This document shows, one piece after another, positions 43,228 through 53,769 of a stretch of 64,000 nt of DNA. Below the pieces are notes generated by a model that was not told where the DNA came from, made no database searches, and was given only the letters and a program-made list of their open reading frames with translations. The stretch is from Amblyomma americanum (Eukaryota; Arthropoda; Arachnida; Ixodida; Ixodidae). Positions within the stretch are counted from its first letter, which is position 1, and every line of letters begins with the position of its first letter. Made by a program: the position numbers and the translations under genes. The stretch spans positions 102,750,548 through 102,814,547 of the forward strand of contig NC_135500.1 of assembly GCF_052857255.1 (NCBI RefSeq). The letters run 5' to 3'.

Positions 43228-46200
43228 TTAGAGCTTATCGAGATGTCCAATCTCTTTTAAATATGTAAAAAGAAAGTTCATTGCAAGTCTCTGTTGCCTG
43301 AAGCAGGCTAAGGGGCCTAAAACTTTGTCCATTGTTAGGGGCACTGGGCAGAGCTTCTGCATGCAATGTTCATAGTACGCACGCTCGTTAGCATACGCAG
43401 GGCACTCAAGCAGGATATGTTCCACAGTTTCTAGCGAAGCACAGTTGTCACAATGCGGACTGTTCATTTGTCCAAAACGGTATCGCAGGCCATTTGTATA
43501 TGCAGCATTCAGACGAAGTCGGTGATAAAGTGTTTCGAGTTGTCGAGGAATTCTGGGTGAGAGTCTTGATCTAAGATGTGCGTCGATTGAGTGAAGAAAT
43601 TGGTACTGATGTGTCGGCAAACTCCAAAGCCGATACGTTTCTTCGTACGCAAAACTTTTAGCCATTTGGGACGCATCCGATTTCGTGAGAAAACTTCGAA
43701 TGTATCTCTGATGTTGATGGCCCTTACGGGCCGCTTCATCTGCTTTTTCATTAGCCATAATGCCACAGTGAGCAGGTACCCACTGAAATGTTATGCAGTG
43801 GCCTGCGGCAATAGCTAAATGATGGATATACCCAATGTCCAGGGAAACTGGCTGGTGATTCGTTTTCTTCAGTAGGTTGGCCAGGATCTGCAGAGATGCT
43901 TTTGAATCGGTGAAGATAACCCAACGGCCGGCGGTTCGGCGCAGGATGTAAGAAACAGCTTCCTTAATGCCGTGAAGCTCAGCTGTTGTAGAGGAGGTCC
44001 TCCGCTGCAGCCGGTAAGAAAGGGCATGGCCTGTTGAGGGCACATAAAGGCCACAAGAAGAAGTTTCTTTAGTAGTTGAACCATGGGTGAAGATATGGGT
44101 GTGCTGCGTATATTCTTCGATTAAGTAGGCGAGAGTAGCTTGCAGAAGTGCTGCCTGTGGCATGCGGCTCTTTGCATTCACACCTGGAACAGACTTCTTC
44201 ACCTTTAGAGGAGAGAGTGTCCATGGAGGAAAGGCCAGAGGTAGTAGTTTCTGAGGCTGATTAATAGTAGGAAGGGGCAGGAGCGGCACTGCCTGGCCAA
44301 AGCTAGAGTTGCTGTGAGTTAGGTGGACACGGTGTAGGAAGTGCTTCTTCCCTTGCAGGACATGGCGGAGATGGGTACGAATAGTTTCCTGGGCGGCAAT
44401 TACCTCTAGTGGGAGACATCCTGCCTCCGCTACTGTTCCTGATGCAGAGGAAGCCTTTGGGAGGCCAAGACATATTCGCAGGCAGTTGTTCCGTGCGGCA
44501 TTGAGAGTCTTATTGCTTGATGTAGATAATCTTTGAAGCACTGGTAGACAGTAGCGCAAGGTTCCTTCAACGTAGGCTTTTTCAAGCAGAAGCATTGATC
44601 GGCAGTTGCTACCCCACCTTGTTCCCGCCATGAACCTGAACACTTGCGATGCTGCAGTAATCCTCGCACGGAGTTTTTTGATCTGAGGTGACCATGACAG
44701 ATTATAGTCGATTACAACACCCAGGAATCGCTGAGATCGTACATATGGCAGCGATCGTCCGCCTAGGAGCAGCGGATATCGAATCATCGTTTTTCTTGTA
44801 AACGCCATTGCAACACTCTTTTCTGGCGAGAGACGAAGACCTCTAGAAGCCAGGTACACTGAAATGTGCAATAGTGCTTTATGAAGACGTTGCTGGGTAA
44901 TATAGAGCGAACGTGACGCGGTCCAGATGCAGATATCATCAGCATAAATTGTTATGCGGACTCCTCGCGGAAGGTGTCTTCTTATGTGAATAAGGACAAT
45001 ATTGAACAGGAGAGGGCTGAGCACCGCTCCCTGTGGTACGCCCCTCTCCACTGCGTGAAAGCGTGTTGGACCGTTTGGAGTGGTAATAAAAATTTGTCGT
45101 TCTTTTAAATAATGCCCAATCCACTTGTATAGCCTTCCTCCAAGGCCAAGACTGCCAAAGGCTGCGAGAATTGCATGGTGAAAGACGGAGTCAAAAGCGG
45201 CCTTGATGTCTAGGAAAACGGCTGTTGGGATGTACCCAGCATGAAGGTACTCCTCAATTGATGAGACGAGGGCGATGATATTGTCAGTCGCAGAACTGTT
45301 TTGACGGAACCCGTTCATTTCTTGGGGGAGCTCATTTCGGCTTTCTAGGAACCCAGTTATGCGCTTGCAGATCATGCGCTCCATGAGCTTACCTACGCAG
45401 CTCAGTAGGGCAATGGGCCGGAATGATGCGTAGCTTGTTGGCTGCTTACAGGGTTTCAAAACGGGCACGATTTTCGCCAGCTTCCATTCCGTGGGGACCT
45501 CACCAGCCATCCAGGGAGAATTGTAATACTCCAGGAGTCGAAGACGGGAGTTGTGGGGTAGCTTTTCAATGGCGTCATAGGTCACCTCATCATGGCCCGG
45601 AGACGTGTGCTTGTTTGTCTCCGCGATAGCTGTGGATAGTTCTTCCATTGTGAAAGGCAGGTCTAACGCTGGCACTGCCGCCTTTGGGATGCCCGTTTGA
45701 CCATCTGCGGAGAGTGTCGAATGCCCTGACCCTGCCGACAGCAGCTTGCAGTATTCTTCTGAGACTTCTTTTATAGATTTTTGTTCGTGAAGGGAGAGTG
45801 CAGCAAAGGGGTGGAGTTGTTGAAGTGGCGTGCGCATACCTCTAACTATCCGCCAAATATTGGTTACTGGTTTGCGCACATCCAGCGTAGAACAAAAGTC
45901 ACGCCACTTTTGCCGACTGAGTTTATCCATGTAGCGTCGAATGTGACGTTGTGCCCGTCGGCATGCACGTAGGTCATCGACGCTTTTTGTGCGCAGAGCT
46001 TTCCTTTCAGCTCGCCTGCGTATAGCGCAAAGCGTTTGGAATGTGTCATCATTTGAAGGTAGGTTATCATTTTTAGCTGTAAGTTGTGTACTAGCCCTCA
46101 GGCAATACGCAATTGTCGATGCTAATTCCTCATTGCGAGTTGGCGCAGTAACTCCTCTGCTTACAGCGTCCTTGTATGCGGCCCAGTCTGTAGATTTTAC

Positions 46201-46923
46201 AAGGAATTTCTTTGGGTTCCTCTGCGCATGGAAAGCCGATATGAGGATTGGGTAATGGTCGCTTCCACGTGTCTCCAAATCAGTGCACCAGCCAAAGTTG
46301 TGGGCGAATGAACTTGTGACAAATGTCACGTCGATGCTGCTGGTAGTCGTCGGGCCTCGGAGGTAGGTGATGCTGCCGTCATTTAATGGCTGAACTGAAT
46401 GCTTGGAGAGAAGTTTTGCAAGCTTGGCACCTCGGGCACATGTATGTGAGCTGCCCCAAATTTCATTATGAGCATTGAAGTCTCCGCAAATAATATGCGG
46501 AGAGGGCGCCCTTGCTATCAAGTCTTCAAGTCTCAAAGCATCAAATGGCGTGCCTGGCTCAAGATATACTCCAATCAGAGTGTACTGTTGTCCGGCAATA
46601 ACTGTGACAGCGCATAAGTATTCATTGTCGCTGTGAGGCGGGACATCAACCGGTGAGGCCGGGATATCCTTGCCAAAGCCTATCAGCTATCTGCTGACGT
46701 TATCTGGTCGTTGTGAATGATGGAAATAGTATCCATTGAGTCGGAAAGTTTCCTCGACGCGTGATTCACAGATGACTATGAAGGGGAAGCGGTACGCTCG
46801 CACGAGCTGTCGGAAATCTGAGAGTTTAGAGCGTAGCCCGCGAGCGTTCCACTGGAAAATGGTGCATGTACGAAAGATGTTGTGGATTGTCAGCTGCGGT
46901 GAAGTTCTCGCTGTTGAAGGCAT
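43228..46923 (-). pseudogene. LINE ORF2: endonuclease, reverse transcriptase, RNase H; one nonsense codon
   Basis: The ATG at 46921-46923 is followed by IFQWNARGLRSKLSDFRQLV. A single in-frame TAG at 46687-46689 follows RPDNVSR; the frame is then open for 1,152 codons (longest Met-initiated part 1,102). Endonuclease: IICGDFNAHN, TSSIDVTFV and RGSDHYPI. Reverse transcriptase: FRPIALLSCVGKLMERM, VFLDIKAAFDSV, GVPQGAVLSPLLFNIVLI and YADDICIWT near residue 531 of the 1,102. RNase H: FTHGST, where the first catalytic Asp is His (codon CAT), with TAELHGIKEA, FTDSKASLQIL and NEKADEAAR retained. C-terminus: HCDNCASLETVEHILLEC. Apart from the nonsense codon and the Asp-to-His change it looks recent. 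Confidence 0.9.
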
Positions 46924-46925
46924 GA

Positions 46926-47939
46926 TTACTGAAGTGTGGTATTACGCCCCTGCGGAATGTAGGAGACCGACACCAATGGCTCCATTGCAAGGACAGCTTC
47001 TACTTCTGGGAGTCTTCCTGACGAGGGGTTTGCACGGATAAGAGTCTTGATGGCTGCAAGCAGCATCGGAATCAGTAGGCATGTGACATCTTGTTCAGAG
47101 CTTCCGGTTTGCTGCCTGCCGCTGATCTTCTTGTCATGTTGTGGCGCCCTAGAGTCAGAGCAAGCGACTCTGTTTGTCGGGTCTTGTGTAATGCGTTGCA
47201 GTAGCTTTGGTGAAGGAGAAGAACCAACGGACTTCCCACGCTTCTTTTTTACCGCATCTGCGTAGGTCTTTTCAGCTGCTCTGCGACGCTGTGTTGACTG
47301 ATTCTCGGAACGAGCTGCCATAGTCGTGAAAACCACGTCGGGGTTAGGTGGTGGTTCATGGCACTTAGGGGGTTTCCCTTGTGTTTGCTCTGCCGTGCGA
47401 GCAACTGTGGCTGCTTTCTTTTTATAACACCCTCCATAGGAAGCAGGGTGTGGGCCACCGCAGTTAGCGCATTTAGGTTGCGCTCTCGAAGTGCATTCTT
47501 TGTGCGAGTGGGGGCCAGCACACACTTTGCAGCGCACGGGGCCGTTACAGTGTCTTGATATGTGGCCATGCCTCTGACATTTATAGCACTGAGTTGCTGC
47601 TCCGACGTATTCAGTTACAGGGTAACTACAGAACCCCAGCGTTACTCGTTTTGGTAGCGGCGCATCTTTTGCGAATTCCAATATAACTGTGTGACGGCGT
47701 ACCGCTTTTATCTTTCCACCATCCTCAGGAGTGTAGGCGATTAGCCTCCTTGCTGAGAGGACACCTTGGTCGCGTAGATATTCCTGCAGATCTTCGTCTG
47801 TGTAGGTGACAGGTACATCTTGTATTTTGCCATAGCTTGCCATGTAAGAGTATGGGACTCTGGCCTCTACAGCCACTCCAGCCAGCTTAGTTACCGTGAG
47901 CAGACGGTTGGCGGCGGGAAGCGTCGATACTGTAACCAT
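46926..47939 (-). CDS. LINE ORF1, nucleic-acid-binding Gag-like protein
   Basis: A 337-codon intact frame. ORF1 proteins of such LINEs bind the element RNA and escort it. An N-terminal fold (VTVSTLPAANRLLTVTKLAG ... AYTPEDGGKIKAVRRHTVI) precedes three CCHC-type knuckles: CYKCQRHGHISRHC, CKVCAGPHSHKEC and CANCGGPHPASYGGC. A Lys/Arg-rich region with YADAVKKKRGK follows, then an acidic/hydrophobic C-terminus. The first ATG at 47939 is used here, but the frame is open for at least 15-20 codons upstream with plausible coding sequence, so the real protein is likely longer at its N-terminus. Its stop (TAA) lies two bases before the ORF2 ATG, an arrangement suited to termination-reinitiation. Confidence 0.85.
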   Translation of the reverse strand: MVTVSTLPAANRLLTVTKLAGVAVEARVPYSYMASYGKIQDVPVTYTDEDLQEYLRDQGVLSARRLIAYTPEDGGKIKAVRRHTVILEFAKDAPLPKRVTLGFCSYPVTEYVGAATQCYKCQRHGHISRHCNGPVRCKVCAGPHSHKECTSRAQPKCANCGGPHPASYGGCYKKKAATVARTAEQTQGKPPKCHEPPPNPDVVFTTMAARSENQSTQRRRAAEKTYADAVKKKRGKSVGSSPSPKLLQRITQDPTNRVACSDSRAPQHDKKISGRQQTGSSEQDVTCLLIPMLLAAIKTLIRANPSSGRLPEVEAVLAMEPLVSVSYIPQGRNTTLQ

Positions 47940-48005
47940 CAGGCTCCCATCCTTGTGAATGCGATGGCTGAGGACTTTTTCTTGAGCCGATGCTACCCCG
48001 CTGCT

Positions 48006-49524
48006 TGGTGCGCTGTGTAAAACAGTGTGAAATAAAAAATTTTCTTCGAGATATTTATTTTTTTTCGCTTGAAACAGCGCGAGACGACGGGCATGGCATT
48101 TAGTGAAAGGATTTGCGCGTTTCCCTGCAGAGGCGTCCCAAGCCTTAACTTCACGCAGGCATGGAACGTCGGTTCAAAGGGCACTGCCACAAGTGCGTTG
48201 TCTAAAGTATATCCGTGAGCTTTCCGGGATGTCCGGCACAAAAATTTTTCTATCGCCAGGCCAGTTAAGTTTTCATTCACTGCCATTAAAATTGGTGCAT
48301 AAGTTTTATGTTTTTACTTGTTTTCAAGGACAAGAATCAATGCGTCATAGGAATAGCTCAGAGGTTCCACATTCTTAAACGAAAGATGAAATGGTTTTTG
48401 AGAATTCGAGGTTATTCAAGAATTCCATCTATGAAGATTCTAGGTAAATCACGCAAAGTAGTTTTGCGTTAGCATTGAAAACGGTGACGTAAAAACAGAG
48501 TAAAATTGCGATGATATTCAGGCTTTTCATTGCATGGAGGTGTGCGGGGAAACTGATGGTGGCGTCATTGTTGCCGAAAATTTAGATGTCCGTTGCCTTC
48601 GTCCACATGCTGCCGTGCGTCTTCATAAGCCGCCAAACAATGTTTCGTGAGCTTCACCTTCGACGCCATGCGTTTTCTTCGATGAAACAACCGTTCCTTC
48701 GCTGCAGACTTAGCGCCACCGTACGTGTTGTCATCATTGCGGCCTCTGCTGTCGCTGTGCATGGCAGACAAGCCTGAACGCTGACCCCGCTTTTGTCGGT
48801 GATTGCGCCACCATTTTACATGCAAGAGCAAAATGATTTCGCAAGCTTAACCAGCAAGTTTCACACATTCGGCTCGTTTAAACTCAACGAATTCTAAAAC
48901 CTCTTCAGTTCCTCCTGAGAAAAGAAAGGTTCTGTAAGGCGTTTTGGCAATTTAGAAGTCTCAACGAACAACTTTTCAGCTTTACCAAGATCCACTAAGG
49001 CTTGTGAATTTTTCCTACCTACACTACTGCAGTGTTGCAACGCGTGAATTTACATTCTAAATAATTGGCCGCTCATACATTCTCGGTGTGACAAGCACGC
49101 AGTGTTCAGCAAATAAAACCAACCAGAAGTATTCGGGCACAATAAACGCAGCCTACCTCCAATTCCAACAGATAAGACTCAAGCAAAACCATGGGCTGTC
49201 TTTTTTAATGCGTTGTTTGGTCTTTTCTTTGATCGTTTTGTGATTGGTGTCGTCTACTGTGGCTTATATCGCCGGGAAGGCGCAGCCAGTAACAGAAGTT
49301 AAGAAGAAATTAAAAAGAAAACTGAATTAAAAATACAGCGACAAGAACAAGAGCAAAGATTTCACAAATGAACTGCATATGTTTTTTCTTTTTTTCTTTT
49401 CGAGCACGTGCTCGGCAGAATGGTGTATCTTCTGTGCACCAGAGTGATGCATCGTACTTCTAGATATGTCCAGTTCATGTTCATAGCTGAACATTTCAAT
49501 GCCATCTTTAAAACTGAGCGCTTG
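48006..49524. other. Spacer, nothing recognised
   Basis: An open frame of 88 codons on the minus strand (48565-48831; basic, AKSAAKERLFHRRKRMASK) has no family I recognise and no splice partners. Otherwise unassigned. Confidence 0.4.
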
Positions 49525-50200
49525 ACATCCACCCAAGCGCAGCCATACGGCTACAAAGGATAGCTCTACAGCCAATGAGTAATTACTCCCTTATCACAAA
49601 TCCCCTCCACCTTGGCGGATTCTCCTAAACATTTGACCATCACTGTTTCCACTTCGAGTTATTGATCAATTCGCTCTCGCCCTACCATAATCTTGCCGTC
49701 CCGGTTAGCTCAGTTGGTAGAGTGACTGCTCCAGTGAAACGGTGATCTCGGGTTCGAACGCCGGACCAGTAGGAATTTTTCTTTAACTACGAAGTTTCTG
49801 AGAAAACTTTATATCTTTCCTTTGAAGACGTATGGCGGCGCTTGGGTGGATGTCAATGAGTAATTGCTCCCTTATTACAAATCTGCTCCACCTTGGGGGA
49901 TTCTTGCTTCCTTGCCACGCTTGATAATGGGGGGTGACAACTGCAACAAGCCAATCGTCCGGTGGGTGCCGTTTTCCTACCATTAGCTTGCCGTCCCGGT
50001 TAACTCAGTTGGTAGAGCGACTGTTCCGGTGATGTGGTGGTCCCGGGTTCGAACCCCGGGCCAGGACGAATTTTTTTTAACTACGAAGTTTCTGAGACAG
50101 CTGTATATGTTTCCTTTGTAGGCGTATGGCTGCGCTTGGGTGGATGCCAGTGAGTAATTACTCCCTTATTACAAATCTACTCCACCTTGGAGGATTCTAC
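49525..50200 (+). repeat. Tandem array of family D tRNA-headed units, period about 295 bp
   Basis: The block GAGTAATTACTCCCTTA...ACAAATC..CTCCACCTTGG recurs at 49577, 49858 and 50152. The tRNA-like head starting GTCCCGGTTA (A box TAGCTCAGTTGGTAGAG, B box GGTTCGAAC) starts at 49698 and 49993, 295 bp apart. Each head is followed by AACTACGAAGTTTCTGAGA and GCGCTTGGGTGGATG. Spacers between units differ, so this is an old or rearranged array rather than recent slippage. A short inverted piece of the same unit lies at 49525-49567. The minus copy at 17573 shows the family is dispersed. Confidence 0.8.
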
Positions 50201-51504
50201 TACACATTTGACCACATCTTCTTTTACTGCCTTTTTTGTCTATACCACTAGCTTTCCTTCTGCAAGGTTACAGAAACCTACGTTTACCTACATCCACCAT
50301 CGACGACCTGCTCTTTCACAAACGCAGCAGGTCCTGATGCTCATCCGCCTTCTTCATCCTTTCCCTCTGCAGGGCCATCTGCATCATGCAGATGATAGTG
50401 AGTTGCGACACCACGGCTTGCCGAGCATCTGCAGGGACACCCCCCCCCCCCCCCCCCACAGGGGGATGATGGCGAGCAGTACGCCACCACGCATCCGAGC
50501 ACCCATGTTTAGCCGTGCGTGGCAGCATCGTGTCCAAGGAAAAGGGGTTCCTAGTGGTTGAGCCGCTGCCGATTGTTTGGACCCTTAAGGCCCATTGGCG
50601 ACGGCAATGCACCACTTTGGCCCCAGCTTCACCTCCGGCCTGACCCGACCGGAGGAAATTGGCAGCCACCTTTTGCTGTCCTGCCCTCCATCTTTCACTC
50701 TCCTCTCCCATTCTCACAGCTCTCCTGTCTCCTACTCACTTCCTGGTTTTCCCTTTTTTCCTGGCGGCGATGGTTATTCTGCGCGGCCAAATACCCTGAG
50801 TTCAGTCATATTTGGTTATATCAGGGGTGTACACCTGGCGTTGGCAGGACTTGTTTGCAAGTTCCTGTCACGTCCCCTAGTTGGGCTCCATGTTGGGCGG
50901 CTGGCACCATGACCGAAAAAAGATTGTACGGCTCCCCATCCCGGATAGTGTATCAGCGCTCCTGTGGCTGCAGGGCAGTGCACACACACGTGAGTGAACT
51001 CTGGTGAGCCTCTGTGTATTCTTCGAACAGACGGACTTGACATCCCGTCTGTTCCGCGCCAGGTGACTACCCGCAGTGACAAAACGCTCCGCGTGTGCTA
51101 CCTTTGGATGCTTTACAGCTGGATACCCCATTCCAGTTTTTTTTTGCACAGTGAGCCGCGAGAATGTGTTTCTGCTGATTTTTCTTTTTTTTCTCTTCAG
51201 TGGTAGGACTCGGCAAGAGCGCGGCATATAAATATTTACTTTGAGCGGTCGGCGCGCGACGGCCAAGGGAAGAGTGTGCGAGAGTCGATTTCCCCACACG
51301 CAGAAAATGGTCGCGCACGACGTTCGGCCTGGCGCAGGGCAACCCATCTGTGCCGGCGTGGAAGACACCACGTGGGCCGCGATCGGCCGTTCCCTTCCAT
51401 CAAGCATTTGCACGCCCCTGCACCGAGGACTCCTATCATGCACGGCGCAGTATCGCATTTATTTCCATATTATTTATTTGTACATAGTGTATATTACCTC
51501 CTAC
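50201..51504. other. Unrecognised, with a C run and a pyrimidine-rich block
   Basis: A run of about 17 C lies at 50442-50458. The block 50640-50770 is strongly pyrimidine-rich (TCCATCTTTCACTCTCCTCT) and ends TTTTTTCCTGGCGGCGATGG, reminiscent of LINE leader sequences in ticks, but without an attached open frame I cannot assign it. Long open frames near 50877-51458 overlap on both strands and look like composition effects. Confidence 0.3.
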
Positions 51505-51656
51505 CCCTATCCTTTCTCATTATCGCTCCCCTCTTTCTTTCTTTCTCCCTGTCCTCCTATTAACACTAGTCGCAGCTCAGGTGCTTCAGGTTCCGATGGT
51601 AGATGCCGCGGCTAGCAACATCTTTTCCTTCCATTGTTATTTTATTAATAAATAGC
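51505..51656 (+). repeat. Retroelement 3'-end-like repeat, copy 2
   Basis: A pyrimidine block, AGTCGCAGCTCAGG, then GATGCCGCGGCTAGCAACAT and a tail TTGTTATTTTATTAATAAAT. Matches the copy at 1382-1530. Confidence 0.5.
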
Positions 51657-52032
51657 CCCCAACAACAGCATACGGCTCCCTTTTCCAAAAACTATCGCTC
51701 TCTGAAAGAGGCCGGAACGAAGCAGGTAACATTCCCAAATTTTATGCAATTTATAGCTAAGCAGAAGAAAACCAGCAAGAACCATATCGCCTTTCCTAGC
51801 CTCAAAGTGCTTGAGAGATGCAGGAACAGGAACACGAACAACTGCGTCTGCGTTGTCGTATTTGTTCCTGTTCTCCTGTTGTGTCTAATTCGCGCAGTAC
51901 TAACCTTTTTTTCTGCGATCAACCAACTAGCCCGCAAGAACGTTCTACTTCCTCTTAACTGGTAGTTGGAGACTTCATAGCACATTCCTCTTTTTGAAGA
52001 AGTGAGAAATCAGATAGCAGAAGTAAGATTAT
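51657..52032. other. Spacer, nothing recognised
   Basis: Nothing identified. Confidence 0.4.
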
Positions 52033-53765
52033 CATCATCATCAGCCTGACTACGCCCACTGCAGGACAAAGAACTCTCCCATGTCTCTCCAATTAACCCT
52101 GTCCTTTCCTAGCTGCATCCACCCCATCCCCGCAAACGTCTTAATCTCATCCGCCCACCTAACCTTCTACCGCCCCCTGCAACGCTTACCTTCTCTTGGA
52201 ATCCGCTCCGTTACCCTTAAGGACCAGCGGTTACCTTGCCTTCACATTACATGCCCTGCCCAAGCCTATTTCTTCCTCTTGATTTCGACCAGGAATGTCA
52301 TTAACCGCCGTTTGTTCCCTCACTCAATCTGTCCTCTTCTATAACGCTACACCTATCATTTTTCTTTCCATAGCTCGCTGCGTTGTCCTTAACTTGAACT
52401 GAACCCTTTTCGTTAGCCTCCACGTTTCTGCCCCTTAGGCGAGCACTGTCAAGGTACAACTGATGTATACTTTTCTCCTGAGAGACACTGGTAAACTGCC
52501 ATTCATGATCTGAAAGAACCTGCCATATGCACTGCACCCAATTTTTTTCTTCTAGTTATTTCCCTCTGATGATCCGGATTAGCGGTCACTACCTGTCCTA
52601 CCACTTCCAGCACTTCGCTACCTATTGTGATTTGCTGTTCTCTTGCTAGACTGTTGAACACTACTTTGGTTTTCTGCATGTTAATTTTTAGACCCACAAT
52701 TCTGTTCTTCCTGTGTTGATCATGCTTTGCAATTCATCTCCTGATTGACTCAGCAAGGCAATGTCATCACCGAATCGAATATTATTTAGATATTCTCCAT
52801 TAACTGTTATCTCCAACTATACACTATTTAGGCCTTGAAATACCTCCTGTAAATAGGCGGTGAACAGCACTGGTGAGAGTGTGTCTCCTTGCACGACGCC
52901 CTTCCTTATTTGAATTTTATTGCTGATTTTATGGAGGACTATGGCAGCTCTACAGTTGCTATAGACATCTTCCAGTATTTTGGCATAAGGCTCTTCTACA
53001 CCCCGATTTCGCAATGCCTGTATGACTGCTGAGGTTTCCACTGACTCAAATGCTTTCTTGTAAATAATGAAAGCTATATATAGGTGTTAGTTAAATCCTG
53101 CGCATTCCTCTATTACCTGATTAATAGTGTGAACACGTTCTATTGTGGAATATCCTTTACGAAAGCCTGTCTGATCATTTGGTTGATTGAAGTCTAAGGT
53201 TGCCTAGACTCTATTAGCGATTACCTAAGTAAATAGCTTGTAGGCAACGGACAGGAAGCTGATCGGTCTGTAATTTTACAAGTCCTTGGCGTCGCCATTC
53301 TTATGAAGTAAGATAATGCTTGCGTTGTTCCAGGCTTCTGGTACGGTCGAGGTCATAACGCATTGTGTATACAGGGTGGCTAGTTTTTCTAGCACGATCT
53401 CCCCTCCGTACTTCAAGAGATCTGCTGTTTCCTGATCGCCACTAGCTGCTTTTCTCCTCTGCATTGTTCTTATAAGGCTTTCTTTACTTCCCCTTTCGTT
53501 ACTGGTGGGATGACGCATTGCTGTGCTCTACTGCCTCTATCATTAACGTTCAGATTATATTGGCTACTGTATAGATTTATAGAGAATTCTTCGGCTACTT
53601 TAACTATCTTATCCTAATTGCTAAATGACATTGCCCTCATTGTCTCTTAACGCATACGTCTGGTTTTTACCTATGTCTAGTTTCCTCTTCGCCGCTTTTA
53701 GGCTACCTCCGTTATTTAGAGCATGCTCGATTCTCTCCATATTAAACTTCCTTCAGATTATAGAA
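52033..53765 (-). mobile_element. RTE-type LINE, 5'-truncated copy
   Basis: Minus-strand pieces: MRHPTSNERGSKESLIRTMQ, AWNNASIILLHKN, a degraded NDQTGFRKGY, NRGVEEPYAKILEDVYSNCR, IQIRKGVVQGDTLSPVLFTA and MQKTKVVFNSLAREQQITIG. The 3' end is at the left: CCAATTAACCCTGTCC ... GCCTGACTACGCCC, then ATCATCATCATC. Same family as the element at 28766 and very useful for aligning across that element's insertions. Many stops and shifts; inactive. Confidence 0.85.
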
Positions 53766-53769
53766 GATT

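Larger units (their letters stand above)
42945..48005 (-). mobile_element. Nearly intact two-ORF LINE (R1/I-like group)
   Basis: It spans ORF1 (47939-46926), ORF2 (46923-43228) and a short 3' region ending in GAGTCTCTCTC. The order ORF1 with zinc knuckles, then endonuclease, reverse transcriptase, RNase H and C-terminal finger is that of R1/LOA/I-type non-LTR elements. The ORF1 frame stays open upstream of its first ATG (HSAPSSGVASAQEKVLSHRI), so the 5' end is probably truncated near 48005 or the start lies earlier. The 3' end resembles that of the R1-like copy at 30972 (CTGGC.TGCTACTCTGC...). No convincing target-site duplication was found. Confidence 0.85.

Noticed and set aside
42930..48080. 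Target-site duplication around the near-intact LINE
   Set aside because: GAGCACCCC left and GCTACCCC right are similar but fall inside apparent coding sequence on the right; not convincing.
49698..50067. Two tRNA-like sequences that could be called tRNA genes
   Set aside because: A and B boxes and an acceptor-like stem are present, but no proper anticodon stem forms, and both are followed by the same SINE body found elsewhere.
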